NCBI RefSeq assembly: GCF_007096885.1 | Contig: NZ_VJNO01000008.1 | Coordinates: 151,920-215,919, forward strand | Length of the DNA stretch: 64,000 bases | Direction: 5' to 3' | Source of the DNA: Streptomyces sp. 130 | Lineage (GTDB): Bacteria > Actinomycetota > Actinomycetes > Streptomycetales > Streptomycetaceae | In this document: positions 57,568-64,000 of the stretch, piece by piece | Layout: every line of letters begins with the position of its first letter | Position numbering within the stretch: the first letter of the stretch is position 1 | Position numbers and translations under genes: made by a program | Notes under the pieces: model-generated | What the model was told of the DNA's origin: nothing | Database searches by the model: none | Seen by the model: only the letters and a program-made list of their open reading frames with translations

Positions 57568-58584
57568 ATGACTGAACTGACAGCGGCGGCAGCGGGTCCC
57601 GGCACGGGCACCGGCGCCCCGGGCGACATCGACAGCCGTCTGGAAGGACACCGGGTCGAGCTGACCGGTTACTGCTACCGGATGCTCGGCTCGGCGTTCG
57701 AGGCGGAGGACGCGGTCCAGGACACGCTGGTACGGGCCTGGCGCGGCTTCGACAAGTTCGAGGGCCGGTCCTCGCTGCGGTCCTGGCTGTACCGCATCGC
57801 GACCAACGTCTGCCTGGACATGCTGAACGCCGGCAAGCGGCGGGCCCGGCCGGTCGATCTGACCGGGCCGACGCCGCTCGCCCAGGCGGCGCTCAATCCG
57901 CTGCCGGAGAACGCCTGGCTGGAGCCGATGCCGGACGGCCGGATCATCCCGACGACCGACGACCCGGCGGAGGCGGCGGTGGCGCGCGAGTCGGTGCGCC
58001 TCGCGTTCGTCGCGGCGCTCCAGCACCTGCCGCCGAAGCAGCGGGCGGTGCTCATCCTGCGCGAGGTGCTGGCGTGGAAGGCGGCGGAGGTCGCGGAGCT
58101 GCTCGGCACCTCGGTCGCCTCGGTCAACAGCGCCCTCCAGCGGGCCCGGGCGACCTTGGCCGACCACGAGTCGGTGGCGGCCGACGCGGCGGACCCGCTG
58201 GACGCGGAGCAGACGGCCCTGCTCGAACGGTACGTGGCGGCGTTCGAGGGCTACGACATGCAGGCGCTGACCGCCCTCCTCCACGAGGACGCGGTGATGA
58301 CGATGCCGCCGTTCGACCTGTGGCTCCGGGGCCACGACGACATCACCGGCTTCATGACGTCCCTGGGCGCGAGCTGCGCGGGCTCCCGCCTCCTCGCGAC
58401 CTCCGCCAACGGCGCCCCGGCCTTCGCCCAGTACAAGCCGGACCCGGAAGGCCCGGGCTTCGTCCCGTGGGCGCTCCAGGTCATCGACATCACGGACGGC
58501 GCGGTCACGGGCCTGCACTGCTTCCTGGACGCGGACCGCTGGTTCCCGCTGTTCGGGTTCCCGGAGCGGTTGGGGGCGGCCTGA
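57568..58584 (+). CDS. ECF sigma factor with SnoaL-like C-terminal domain
   Basis: A 338-aa sigma factor. Region 2 is YCYRMLGSAFEAEDAVQDTLVRAWRGFDKFEGRSSLRSWLYRIATNVCLDML and region 4 is LPPKQRAVLILREVLAWKAAEVAELLGTSVASVNSALQRAR. From residue 215 a SnoaL/NTF2-like domain follows (LERYVAAFEGYDMQALTALLHEDAVMTMPPF, WLRGHDDITGFM). This is the SigG-like ECF group in which the fused NTF2-like domain tunes activity in place of an anti-sigma factor. No anti-sigma gene is adjacent. Ligand unknown. Confidence 0.9.
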   Translation: MTELTAAAAGPGTGTGAPGDIDSRLEGHRVELTGYCYRMLGSAFEAEDAVQDTLVRAWRGFDKFEGRSSLRSWLYRIATNVCLDMLNAGKRRARPVDLTGPTPLAQAALNPLPENAWLEPMPDGRIIPTTDDPAEAAVARESVRLAFVAALQHLPPKQRAVLILREVLAWKAAEVAELLGTSVASVNSALQRARATLADHESVAADAADPLDAEQTALLERYVAAFEGYDMQALTALLHEDAVMTMPPFDLWLRGHDDITGFMTSLGASCAGSRLLATSANGAPAFAQYKPDPEGPGFVPWALQVIDITDGAVTGLHCFLDADRWFPLFGFPERLGAA

Positions 58585-58646
58585 CCGTGGCGTTCCGACT
58601 GCGAGGGGGCACACCGTTTCCTTCAGATCAGTCACTGACCCAATGA

Positions 58647-58671
58647 AGAACTCCTAACGGAATGAGCTTCG
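58647..58671 (+). repeat. Left terminal inverted repeat of the IS5-type cassette
   Basis: 25-bp repeat, perfectly complementary to 59382-59406. It begins 62 nt after the stop of the sigma factor gene. Confidence 0.85.
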
Positions 58672-58673
58672 CG

Positions 58674-59234
58674 TCAGGAGTCGATCTCCCAGTGGAGGGC
58701 CCCGGCCTGAGCAAGGGGTTCCAGCGCCTCGACGAAGGACGCCTCATCCGTTCCGGGCGAGAGGTCCACCGCGAGGTAGGTGCCCTGAAGCCACTCGTGT
58801 GGCAGGCCGACGTCGACGGCCTTGCCATGCAGGAGCTCATGTACCTCGTCTCGGTCCGCATGTTCCACGACGAGTGCGACGCGAAGGGTCCGGTGGCCGG
58901 ACTTGCGCACGATCCTGGTCAACAGGTGGTTGCTGTCTGTGGTCACGACGTCGCGATAGCAGATTCCGTAGGTGAAGAACGGCAGGCAGGCCACCTCGAA
59001 CGTGCCGTCGGTGAGCTGACGGGTCCACAGCTGCTCGCGCCAGCCGTCCTGCCGGTCCGACAGGTCGGCGTGGATCATGTAGTTGGTGGGGCCCCGGCCG
59101 ATCGGGTCCTCGTGCGGGATGATGGCGATGGGGTGCCTCCCGGAGCTGGGTCCCGACTCCCAGATCCTGCAACAACCGCCGCGGCCTCGATGCAGCGGGG
59201 CGTGTTCAGGCGTCGCCAGCAGATCAGTGCGCAT
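58674..59234 (-). CDS. DUF4265 family protein (cassette-borne)
   Basis: A 186-aa protein. The core TDGTFEVACLPFFTYGICYRDVVTTDSNHLLTRIVRKSGHRTLRVAL matches the DUF4265 pattern of short streptomycete proteins with unknown role, and IAIIPHEDPIG and WREQLWTRQL lie before it. The ATG at 59234 is used; a TTG at 59261 would add 9 residues but overlaps the transposase remnant. It is enclosed by IS-type inverted repeats and has a homologue of the same family 282 nt downstream of its start side (59516-59989). Confidence 0.65.
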   Translation of the reverse strand: MRTDLLATPEHAPLHRGRGGCCRIWESGPSSGRHPIAIIPHEDPIGRGPTNYMIHADLSDRQDGWREQLWTRQLTDGTFEVACLPFFTYGICYRDVVTTDSNHLLTRIVRKSGHRTLRVALVVEHADRDEVHELLHGKAVDVGLPHEWLQGTYLAVDLSPGTDEASFVEALEPLAQAGALHWEIDS

Positions 59235-59331
59235 CCGAAGGTAGCGGGGTGCGGCACTCAACCTTCGGTAGCAGCGGTTCGATCACCACCCACAGCGCGT
59301 CGTCGACATGCCACGGCTTCGGCCGAGCCAC
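59224..59331 (-). pseudogene. IS5-family transposase, N-terminal remnant
   Basis: From a GTG at 59331 the minus strand reads ARPKPWHVDDALWVVIEPLL then PKVECRT, the highly conserved N-terminus of IS5-family transposases in Streptomyces (RPKPWEVDDELWxxIEPLLP pattern). After 27 codons homology stops and a TGA follows 8 codons later. No catalytic domain remains. The right terminal inverted repeat is 51 nt upstream, which is a normal distance. Confidence 0.8.
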
Positions 59332-59381
59332 CCCACACCCCCGGATCGCGGATCGCCACTTCCGGAGCGATCCAACCACCT

Positions 59382-59406
59382 CGAAGCTCATTCCGTTAGG
59401 AGTTCT
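59382..59406 (-). repeat. Right terminal inverted repeat of the IS5-type cassette
   Basis: 25-bp repeat, exact complement of 58647-58671, on the transposase side of the cassette. Confidence 0.85.
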
Positions 59407-59515
59407 GAGCCCCCCGGAACAAGCCTTATTTCAGTTCTGATGTGACCTGAGTGAAGCCTGGTGGCGGCCCACCGAAGCACCTGCCGGACCGCCACCAGGG
59501 ACGTTACCTCAAGAC

Positions 59516-59989
59516 TCATTTCCACCAGTTCAGCGGCGTCACGCCATCCTTTTCGTACACGTTCCCATAGAACCACTCGACCCCGGAATTCTCTTCGGCC
59601 ACGGAGTTCAAGACGTTCTCCACCTCGCTGAAACCGCGCACCGCCGGAAGGGTGAAGACGGTGAGCTTTGATGCTCTCCCATCCCGCCACCCGCCGAGTG
59701 ACTCAATCGCCTGGGCTACGGAATCGCCAACAGGTGGCGGCCCATACAACTGAATGCAAAGGTTCCCTCCACGGAGGAGAACATCAAATTCTCCTGTAGT
59801 GGAGTCCACACGGACAACGTCGCCGCACGCCACACCAAGGACCAGACCTGGCGACGCCAACAGCCGGTACTCACCAGGTGGAGTCAGTTCTTCGACGGGA
59901 ACCTCTTCGAAAACGGGTTCACCTGAAGTCTTCTTGCCCGCCAGCAATCGGATAGTCGGTTGCAACGCCGACGGCTCCACCCTAATCAC
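59516..59989 (-). CDS. DUF4265 family-like protein
   Basis: A 157-aa soluble protein. EYRLLASPGLVLGVACGDVVRVDSTTGEFDVLLRGGNLCIQLYGP resembles the DUF4265 core (a beta-rich segment with a GDVVR motif), followed by a helical and beta C-terminal part (KLTVFTLPAVRGFSEVENVLNSV) ending NWWK. The base composition is clearly lower in GC than the flanking core genes, which suggests acquisition. GTG start with AAGG upstream. Function unknown; toxin-immunity use has been discussed for polymorphic loci but I see no toxin gene here. Confidence 0.6.
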   Translation of the reverse strand: MIRVEPSALQPTIRLLAGKKTSGEPVFEEVPVEELTPPGEYRLLASPGLVLGVACGDVVRVDSTTGEFDVLLRGGNLCIQLYGPPPVGDSVAQAIESLGGWRDGRASKLTVFTLPAVRGFSEVENVLNSVAEENSGVEWFYGNVYEKDGVTPLNWWK

Positions 59990-60140
59990 CCTTCCCTAGT
60001 CCTTCCTTCCGTACGGCGCCCCACAACTACCTCGGTCAGCACACGACCTACCCGCACCCGGCGCCCCTCGGTTATTCGCGCTGAGGTTACAGGCAGCGTG
60101 CCCGAGGGCTGGGATCTGTGTTGTAGGTACGGGTTCGACG

Positions 60141-61307
60141 GGCGGTAGTTGGTCATCGACAGCGCGGACCCGAAGCGGTCACCGGATTCGATGACGCCGG
60201 TGAGCCCTTCGCCCTGGTCGATCCAGGTGAGCGGGGTGGGCATGCCTCGGTGAGTGTGTGGCTGAAGATTGTGACTCCGCCCGTGGCAGCGGCATCTTCC
60301 AGGGTCTCCCCCGGTTCTCCGACGGCGAAGTAGCGGTTGGTCCCTGCCAGCGCGGCACCGAACTGGTCGCCGCTCTCCACTCCTTCGGGCACACCGGGGC
60401 TGTCCTGCGTGATCGTGACCGTGGTTCCGCCCTGCATGTAAGCGACGGCACCGGCGCCGGGGTGACCGACCCCGTCCGCGGCGACGTTCTCGCCGGGGGC
60501 GCCCACAGCGAGGTAGGGCTGCCCGGACGCGGTGGTGCCGGCCTGCAGGGCGTAGCCGAACAGGTCACCGGCCTCACTCGTACCCGGTGAGAAGGTCGCC
60601 TGGTTGTACAACGCCGACGCCTGGCCCGCCCCCAGCCCGGAGGGCGATCCGTAGATGATGTGCAGGATGCCGGCGTCCTTGATCGCGGTGCCGCCGTCCC
60701 CGGTGTCCTCGCGCGGGGTCCCCACCGCGAGGTCCGTACAGCCGTCGCCGTTGAAGTCCGTCCAGGCTATGGCCGATCCGAAGCGGTCACCCTGCTCGGG
60801 TGCCACCGCTCCCATGTTCGGGGAGGCCTGCGAGATTTCCGTAGCGGGCACATCTCCCGCGTAGATGACCCGGATGAGGCCGGCTTCCTTGGCACCGGAT
60901 ACCGTCGCCTGCGGGTCCGTGACTACGTTGTCGATCAGCCCGTCACCGTTGTAGTCCGAGCCGACACCCGCGCACGCCGCCGCAGCGGCCGGCACGGCAT
61001 CTGTGAACACCGGGCCCGAAGCCGCTACGAGCAGAAAAAGGTCGATTGACGGCGGAGTTACCGAGACTCCCTTTTTGCAGCAAACCCCTTTCGTTACGCA
61101 GCGCGATGGGCGCCTGCGGAATGTAAGGGCTACTACCGCTAAGAACAGGCCACTGATGCCATAGGCGGGCACAAAGAAGCGATGAAGCGGAGGAGCCAGG
61201 ATGCTTCGATCGTGCACCGCGAAAGCATAGTTGTAGACGGAAAACGCTTGCGGACCTCCACGGGACCGACCTGTTTCCCGCAGGACCCGTCGGCTGAAAG
61301 CGCGCAC
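60141..61307 (-). pseudogene. FG-GAP repeat exported protein, frameshifted
   Basis: An integrin-alpha-like protein with at least five FG-GAP blades (GVGSDYNGDGLIDNVVTDP, GDRFGSAIAWTDFNGDGCTDLAVGTP, GDLFGYALQAG, GDQFGAALAG). At about 60243-60246 the frame is lost: the reading SHTLTEA continues correctly only in another frame as MPTPLTWIDQGEGLTGVIESGDRFGSALSM, so one base was lost. Homology then stops near 60141, so the 3' end is also missing. The N-terminus is unusual, with a TM-like stretch and CVTKGVCCKKG instead of a clean signal peptide; the true start is uncertain. It lies in the disturbed region next to the IS-type cassette. Confidence 0.7.
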
Positions 61308-61318
61308 TCGCTCGTCAA

Positions 61319-61621
61319 CTAACCGTCACCCTGCGTGAGGGGCACCTCCAGCCCCACCAGCTCCAGCAGCACCCGCAGTTCCGGCGGGGTCCCGCACAGG
61401 CGCAGCCGGCGGGCGCCCGTCCTGCGGGCTGTCAGGGAGAGGCGGGCGATCGCCTCGACCGTCGTCAGGTCCGGGTGGACGACGCCGCTCAGGTCGCAGT
61501 ACACCGTGGTGGGGTCCGGCGACGTGCGCAGGAGGGCTTCCAGGTCGGCGCAGAGGCGGGGGACGGCGTCGCGGGTGAGGCGGCCGGAGACGATGAGCGC
61601 GGCCGGGGGCGGGGGTTCCAT
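61319..61621 (-). CDS. STAS-domain protein
   Basis: A 100-aa stand-alone STAS domain, as in anti-sigma factor antagonists. ALIVSGRLTRDAVPRLCADLEALL and TVYCDLSGVVHPDLTTVEAIARLSLTARRTGARRLRLCGTPPELRVLLELVGL follow the fold. The usual DSSGL phosphorylation site is replaced by DLTTVEA, so a Thr may be used or phosphorylation may be absent. No kinase or sigma gene adjoins it. Confidence 0.8.
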   Translation of the reverse strand: MEPPPPAALIVSGRLTRDAVPRLCADLEALLRTSPDPTTVYCDLSGVVHPDLTTVEAIARLSLTARRTGARRLRLCGTPPELRVLLELVGLEVPLTQGDG

Positions 61622-61675
61622 ACCCTGGCAGACCCGGGGCCGCGCCGGAACTCACCGCGTCCGAGGCGGCCCTTC

Positions 61676-62272
61676 TCAGCTGACCGGGAAGATGCCCGTG
61701 TCCAGGTCCAGCCCGAAGGGGTCGGGCAGGGCCAGCTTGTCGCCGTACTCGACCGTGGCCAGCTGGCGGTACGTGCCGTCCTGCGGCTCCCCGTACAGCG
61801 TGGCGGTGGGGCGGCCCGAGTGCCACGGGTCCAGCAGGAGGAAGAGCGCGACGCCCGCCTTCGCGTAGCCGTGCACCTTGCCGATGCGGTCGTGGTTGGC
61901 GTTGTGCTGCGACGTGATCTCGACGACCAGCAGCGCTTCCTCGGCGGGGACGCGGTTGCCCGGTCCGGTCGCCACGGCTCTGGGCACGACCACGAGGTCG
62001 GGGATGTACAGCCCGGCCCGGCCGGGGACCGAGACCCCCAGGGTCTGGAAGATCTCCAAGTCCTCCGGGATCACGGAGTAGAGCCTGCGCTGGAGCAGGG
62101 CTGCGGTGAGATTGTGGTCCTTGGACGGTGGCGGCGACACAGTGACGATCCCCTCGATGATCTCCACCTTGCAGCCCTCGGGTGCGTCCGTCCCCTCCCA
62201 GATCCGGACGAGGTCGTCCCACTCCTGGCCCTGTCCCGGGCCCGGCGCGGGATCGACGGTGAGTGCGCTCAT
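61676..62272 (-). CDS. Uma2-family (DUF820) putative nuclease
   Basis: A 198-aa protein of the Uma2/DUF820 family, which has a PD-(D/E)XK nuclease-like fold. CKVEIIEGIVTVSPPPSKDHN, the acidic YIPDLVVVPR and LLVVEITSQHNANHDRIGKVHGYAKAGV, holding Asp, Glu and Lys in the usual spacing, are visible. Streptomyces chromosomes carry many copies and their function is unclear. The ATG at 62272 has a GGAGA site upstream. Confidence 0.85.
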   Translation of the reverse strand: MSALTVDPAPGPGQGQEWDDLVRIWEGTDAPEGCKVEIIEGIVTVSPPPSKDHNLTAALLQRRLYSVIPEDLEIFQTLGVSVPGRAGLYIPDLVVVPRAVATGPGNRVPAEEALLVVEITSQHNANHDRIGKVHGYAKAGVALFLLLDPWHSGRPTATLYGEPQDGTYRQLATVEYGDKLALPDPFGLDLDTGIFPVS

Positions 62273-62302
62273 GGCGGTCTCCTCTTATCGGTGCGTCGCC
62301 CA

Positions 62303-62464
62303 GGGGGTGTCTGACCCATCCCCGCGGCGTCGCGACGCCTGGCACGCACGCTCGCGGCGTTGCCGAAAAGCCCTGGTAGCTCCGCTACAAGGCCTTCCCG
62401 GCGCCTTGCGATCGCACGCACCAGACGCCGCTCCTTCCTCCACGGGGATGGGTCAGACACCCCC
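62303..62464. mobile_element. 162-bp MITE-like hairpin element
   Basis: Perfect 22-bp terminal inverted repeats (62303-62324 and 62443-62464, outer end GGGGGTGTCTGACCCATCCC) bound a 162-bp segment with no ORF. The interior is partly self-complementary and ends in a tight central GTAGC-TCC-GCTAC loop, so the whole element could fold into one long hairpin. Size, terminal repeats and lack of coding content are those of a miniature inverted-repeat element. No obvious target duplication is seen. It lies between the Uma2 gene and deoA and may also act as a deoA terminator. Confidence 0.75.
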
Positions 62465-62532
62465 GTCCAGCATGCCGAACGGGACCGGCGGCAGTCCACC
62501 GGTCCCGTTCACCCGTATGGGGAAGCCGCAGG

Positions 62533-63810
62533 TCAGGCGATACGTTCCCGCACCACCGGGGTCGCCGTGTACGGCGTGCCCGCGGGTTCGATGTCGTACG
62601 CGTCCGGGAGCGCCTTCAGGGCGTAGTCGAACTTCTCCGGGGTGTCCGTGTGCAGCGTCAGCAGCGGCTGGCCGTCGGTGATCGCGTCGCCGGGCTTGGC
62701 GTGGAGCTCGATGCCCGCGCCGGCCTGGACCGGGTCCTCCTTGCGGGCGCGGCCCGCACCGAGGCGCCAGGCGGCTACGCCGATGTCGTAGGCGTCCAGG
62801 CGGGTCAGGATGCCGGAGGACGAGGCCTTGATGACGTGCTGCTCGCGGGCGACCGGGAGCGCGGCGTCGGGGTCGCCGCCCTGGGCGGAGATCATGCGGC
62901 GCCAGACGTCCATCGCGGAGCCGTCCCTCAGGGCCTTCTCCGGGTCGGCGTCCTTGAGGCCCGCCGCGTCCAGCATCTCGCGGGCGAGGGCCAGGGTGAG
63001 GTCGACGACGTCCTTGGGGCCGCCGCCGGCCAGGACCTCGACGGACTCGCGGACCTCCAGGGCGTTTCCGGCGGTGAGGCCCAGCGGGGTGGACATGTCG
63101 GTGAGCAGGGCGACCGTGCGGACGCCGCTGTCGGTGCCGAGGGCGACCATCGTGGAGGCCAGCTCGCGGGCGTCGTCCAGGGTCTTCATGAAGGCGCCGG
63201 AGCCGACCTTGACGTCGAGGACCAGGGCGCCGGTGCCCTCGGCGATCTTCTTGGACATGATCGAGCTGGCGATGAGCGGGATCGCCTCGACGGTGCCGGT
63301 GACGTCGCGCAGCGCGTAGAGCTTCTTGTCGGCGGGCGCGAGGCCGTCGCCCGCCGCGCAGATGACCGCGCCGGTGGTGTCGAGGACGTCCAGCATCTCG
63401 GCGTTGGACAGCCGGGCGCGCCAGCCGGGGATGGACTCCAGCTTGTCGAGGGTGCCGCCGGTGTGGCCGAGGCCCCGGCCGCTGAGCTGGGGGACGGCCG
63501 CGCCGCAGGCGGCGACCAGCGGGGCGAGCGGCAGGGTGATCTTGTCGCCGACGCCGCCGGTGGAGTGCTTGTCCGTGGTCGGGCGGGAGAGCGTACGGAA
63601 GTTCATCCGCTCGCCGGAGGCGATCATCGCGGCGGTCCAGCGGGCGATCTCCGTACGGTTCATGCCGTTCAGCAGGATCGCCATGGCCAGTGCGGACATC
63701 TGCTCGTCGGCGACCTCGCCGCGGGTGTACGCGTCGATGACCCAGTCGATCTGCTCGGGGGTCAGCTCGCCTCGGTCCCGCTTGGTGCGGATGACGGAGA
63801 TGGCGTCCAT
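62533..63810 (-). CDS. deoA: Thymidine phosphorylase
   Basis: A 425-aa pyrimidine nucleoside phosphorylase converting thymidine and deoxyuridine to base and 2-deoxyribose 1-phosphate. DRGELTPEQIDWVIDAYTRGEVADEQMSALAMAILLNGM is the family N-terminus, and DKHSTGGVGDKITLPLAPLVAACGAAVPQLSGRGLGHTGGTLDKLESIPG is the catalytic signature. Its product feeds the mutase and DeoC. A GGAAGGA ribosome-binding site precedes the ATG at 63810. The near-perfect CTACGCGCGTAG relative lies 53 nt upstream. Confidence 0.93.
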   Translation of the reverse strand: MDAISVIRTKRDRGELTPEQIDWVIDAYTRGEVADEQMSALAMAILLNGMNRTEIARWTAAMIASGERMNFRTLSRPTTDKHSTGGVGDKITLPLAPLVAACGAAVPQLSGRGLGHTGGTLDKLESIPGWRARLSNAEMLDVLDTTGAVICAAGDGLAPADKKLYALRDVTGTVEAIPLIASSIMSKKIAEGTGALVLDVKVGSGAFMKTLDDARELASTMVALGTDSGVRTVALLTDMSTPLGLTAGNALEVRESVEVLAGGGPKDVVDLTLALAREMLDAAGLKDADPEKALRDGSAMDVWRRMISAQGGDPDAALPVAREQHVIKASSSGILTRLDAYDIGVAAWRLGAGRARKEDPVQAGAGIELHAKPGDAITDGQPLLTLHTDTPEKFDYALKALPDAYDIEPAGTPYTATPVVRERIA

Positions 63811-63862
63811 GGTCTGGCGTCCTTCCGGCCGGTACGTACGGTGCGCGTGGGCCCTGTTGACT

Positions 63863-63874
63863 CTACGCGCATAG
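63863..63874. promoter_or_regulatory. Nucleoside-regulon palindrome, deoA site
   Basis: CTACGCGCATAG, one mismatch from the perfect palindrome at punA, deoC and add, with flanking T and A giving TCTACGCGCATAGA. It is 53 nt upstream of deoA, farther than the other sites, in keeping with deoA having a leader and a ribosome-binding site. Confidence 0.65.
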
Positions 63875-63890
63875 AGGGGGGAAGAGGCGC

Positions 63891-64000
63891 CGGGGGGGGG
63901 GGGGGGGGGGGGGGGGCCCCCCCGGGGCCCGGGCGCGCGGGGGGCGGGGCGCGCCCGCCCGGGGGGCGGGCGGGGGGGGGGGGGGGGGCGGCGGGGGGGG
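63891..64000. other. Homopolymer G/C contig-end artefact
   Basis: The last 110 bases consist of long G runs broken by a few C blocks, with no A or T. This is not credible biological sequence and looks like low-quality polymer calls at a contig end. The genomic neighbour of deoA on this side cannot be seen. Confidence 0.8.

Larger units (their letters stand above)
58647..59406. mobile_element. IS5-type cassette carrying a DUF4265 gene
   Basis: Perfect 25-bp inverted repeats at 58647-58671 and 59382-59406 (ends AGAACTCCTAACGGAATGAG) bound a 760-bp segment. Inside the right end, on the minus strand, is the first 27 codons of an IS5-family transposase; the rest of the transposase is gone and a DUF4265 gene fills the space up to the left repeat, its stop codon only 2 nt from it. 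No clear target-site duplication is visible. It may be a MITE-like, passenger-carrying derivative mobilised by a transposase elsewhere, or the product of nested insertion and deletion. Confidence 0.7.

Overview
The window is high-GC actinobacterial chromosome. Gene content and order point to Streptomyces: hutH, a GAF-GGDEF protein, cya, birA, pccB-accE, maf, accA2, lpdA, punA, deoC, sigQ/afsQ1/afsQ2, add and deoA follow each other much as I remember the hutH-to-deoA segment of S. coelicolor (recalled, not checked). Codons are strongly G/C-ending, GTG starts are common, many neighbouring genes overlap by 4 bases, and several promoters look leaderless. The last ~110 bases are almost pure G/C homopolymer and are probably a contig-end artefact.

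Layout. 1-10.5 kb: start of an L,D-transpeptidase lipoprotein, a small LAETG sortase substrate, hutH, a diguanylate cyclase, an enoyl-CoA hydratase with a dyad operator candidate, a 15-bp minisatellite, adenylate cyclase, biotin ligase, and acyl-CoA carboxylase beta and epsilon with maf. 10.9-19.4 kb: accA2 (the biotinylated alpha subunit served by the biotin ligase), TetR and DeoR regulators, lpdA, a gamma-glutamylcyclotransferase-like protein, purine nucleoside phosphorylase and a phosphohexomutase. 19.4-30.4 kb: one minus-strand locus that encodes a PstC-PstA-PstB-like ABC transporter but replaces the usual lipoprotein PstS with two TM-anchored binding proteins and one secreted one, together with a LASTG-anchored Ig-domain surface protein and a sortase-fold protein that has lost all its catalytic residues. 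30.4-44.6 kb: DUF1508 and PH-domain proteins, a deoC-ALDH-truncated ALDH operon, a uridine-kinase-like gene, sigQ divergent from afsQ1-afsQ2-lipoprotein (with an AfsQ1-type box between them), VanZ and PspC proteins, adenosine deaminase and a hydrolase-fold protein.

44.6-54.3 kb is an accessory defence-like island: a 1245-aa STAND/NACHT NTPase, a divergent 60-aa single-TM protein, and a compact type I-E Cascade operon (cse1-cse2-cas7-cas5-cas6e, every junction overlapping by 4 nt) with no cas3, cas1 or cas2 in the window and only repeat remnants on either side. 54.3-64 kb: LysR/MFS divergent pair, L,D-transpeptidase, ECF sigma factor with a SnoaL-like tail, an IS5-type inverted-repeat cassette carrying a DUF4265 gene in place of the transposase, a second DUF4265 gene, a frameshifted FG-GAP protein, STAS and Uma2 proteins, a 162-bp MITE-like hairpin and thymidine phosphorylase.

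The clearest regulatory signal is a 12-bp palindrome, CTACGCGCGTAG, directly upstream of punA, deoC and add, with a one-mismatch copy upstream of deoA. These four unlinked genes together convert nucleosides to bases and central sugar phosphates, so the palindrome probably marks a nucleoside-catabolism regulon.
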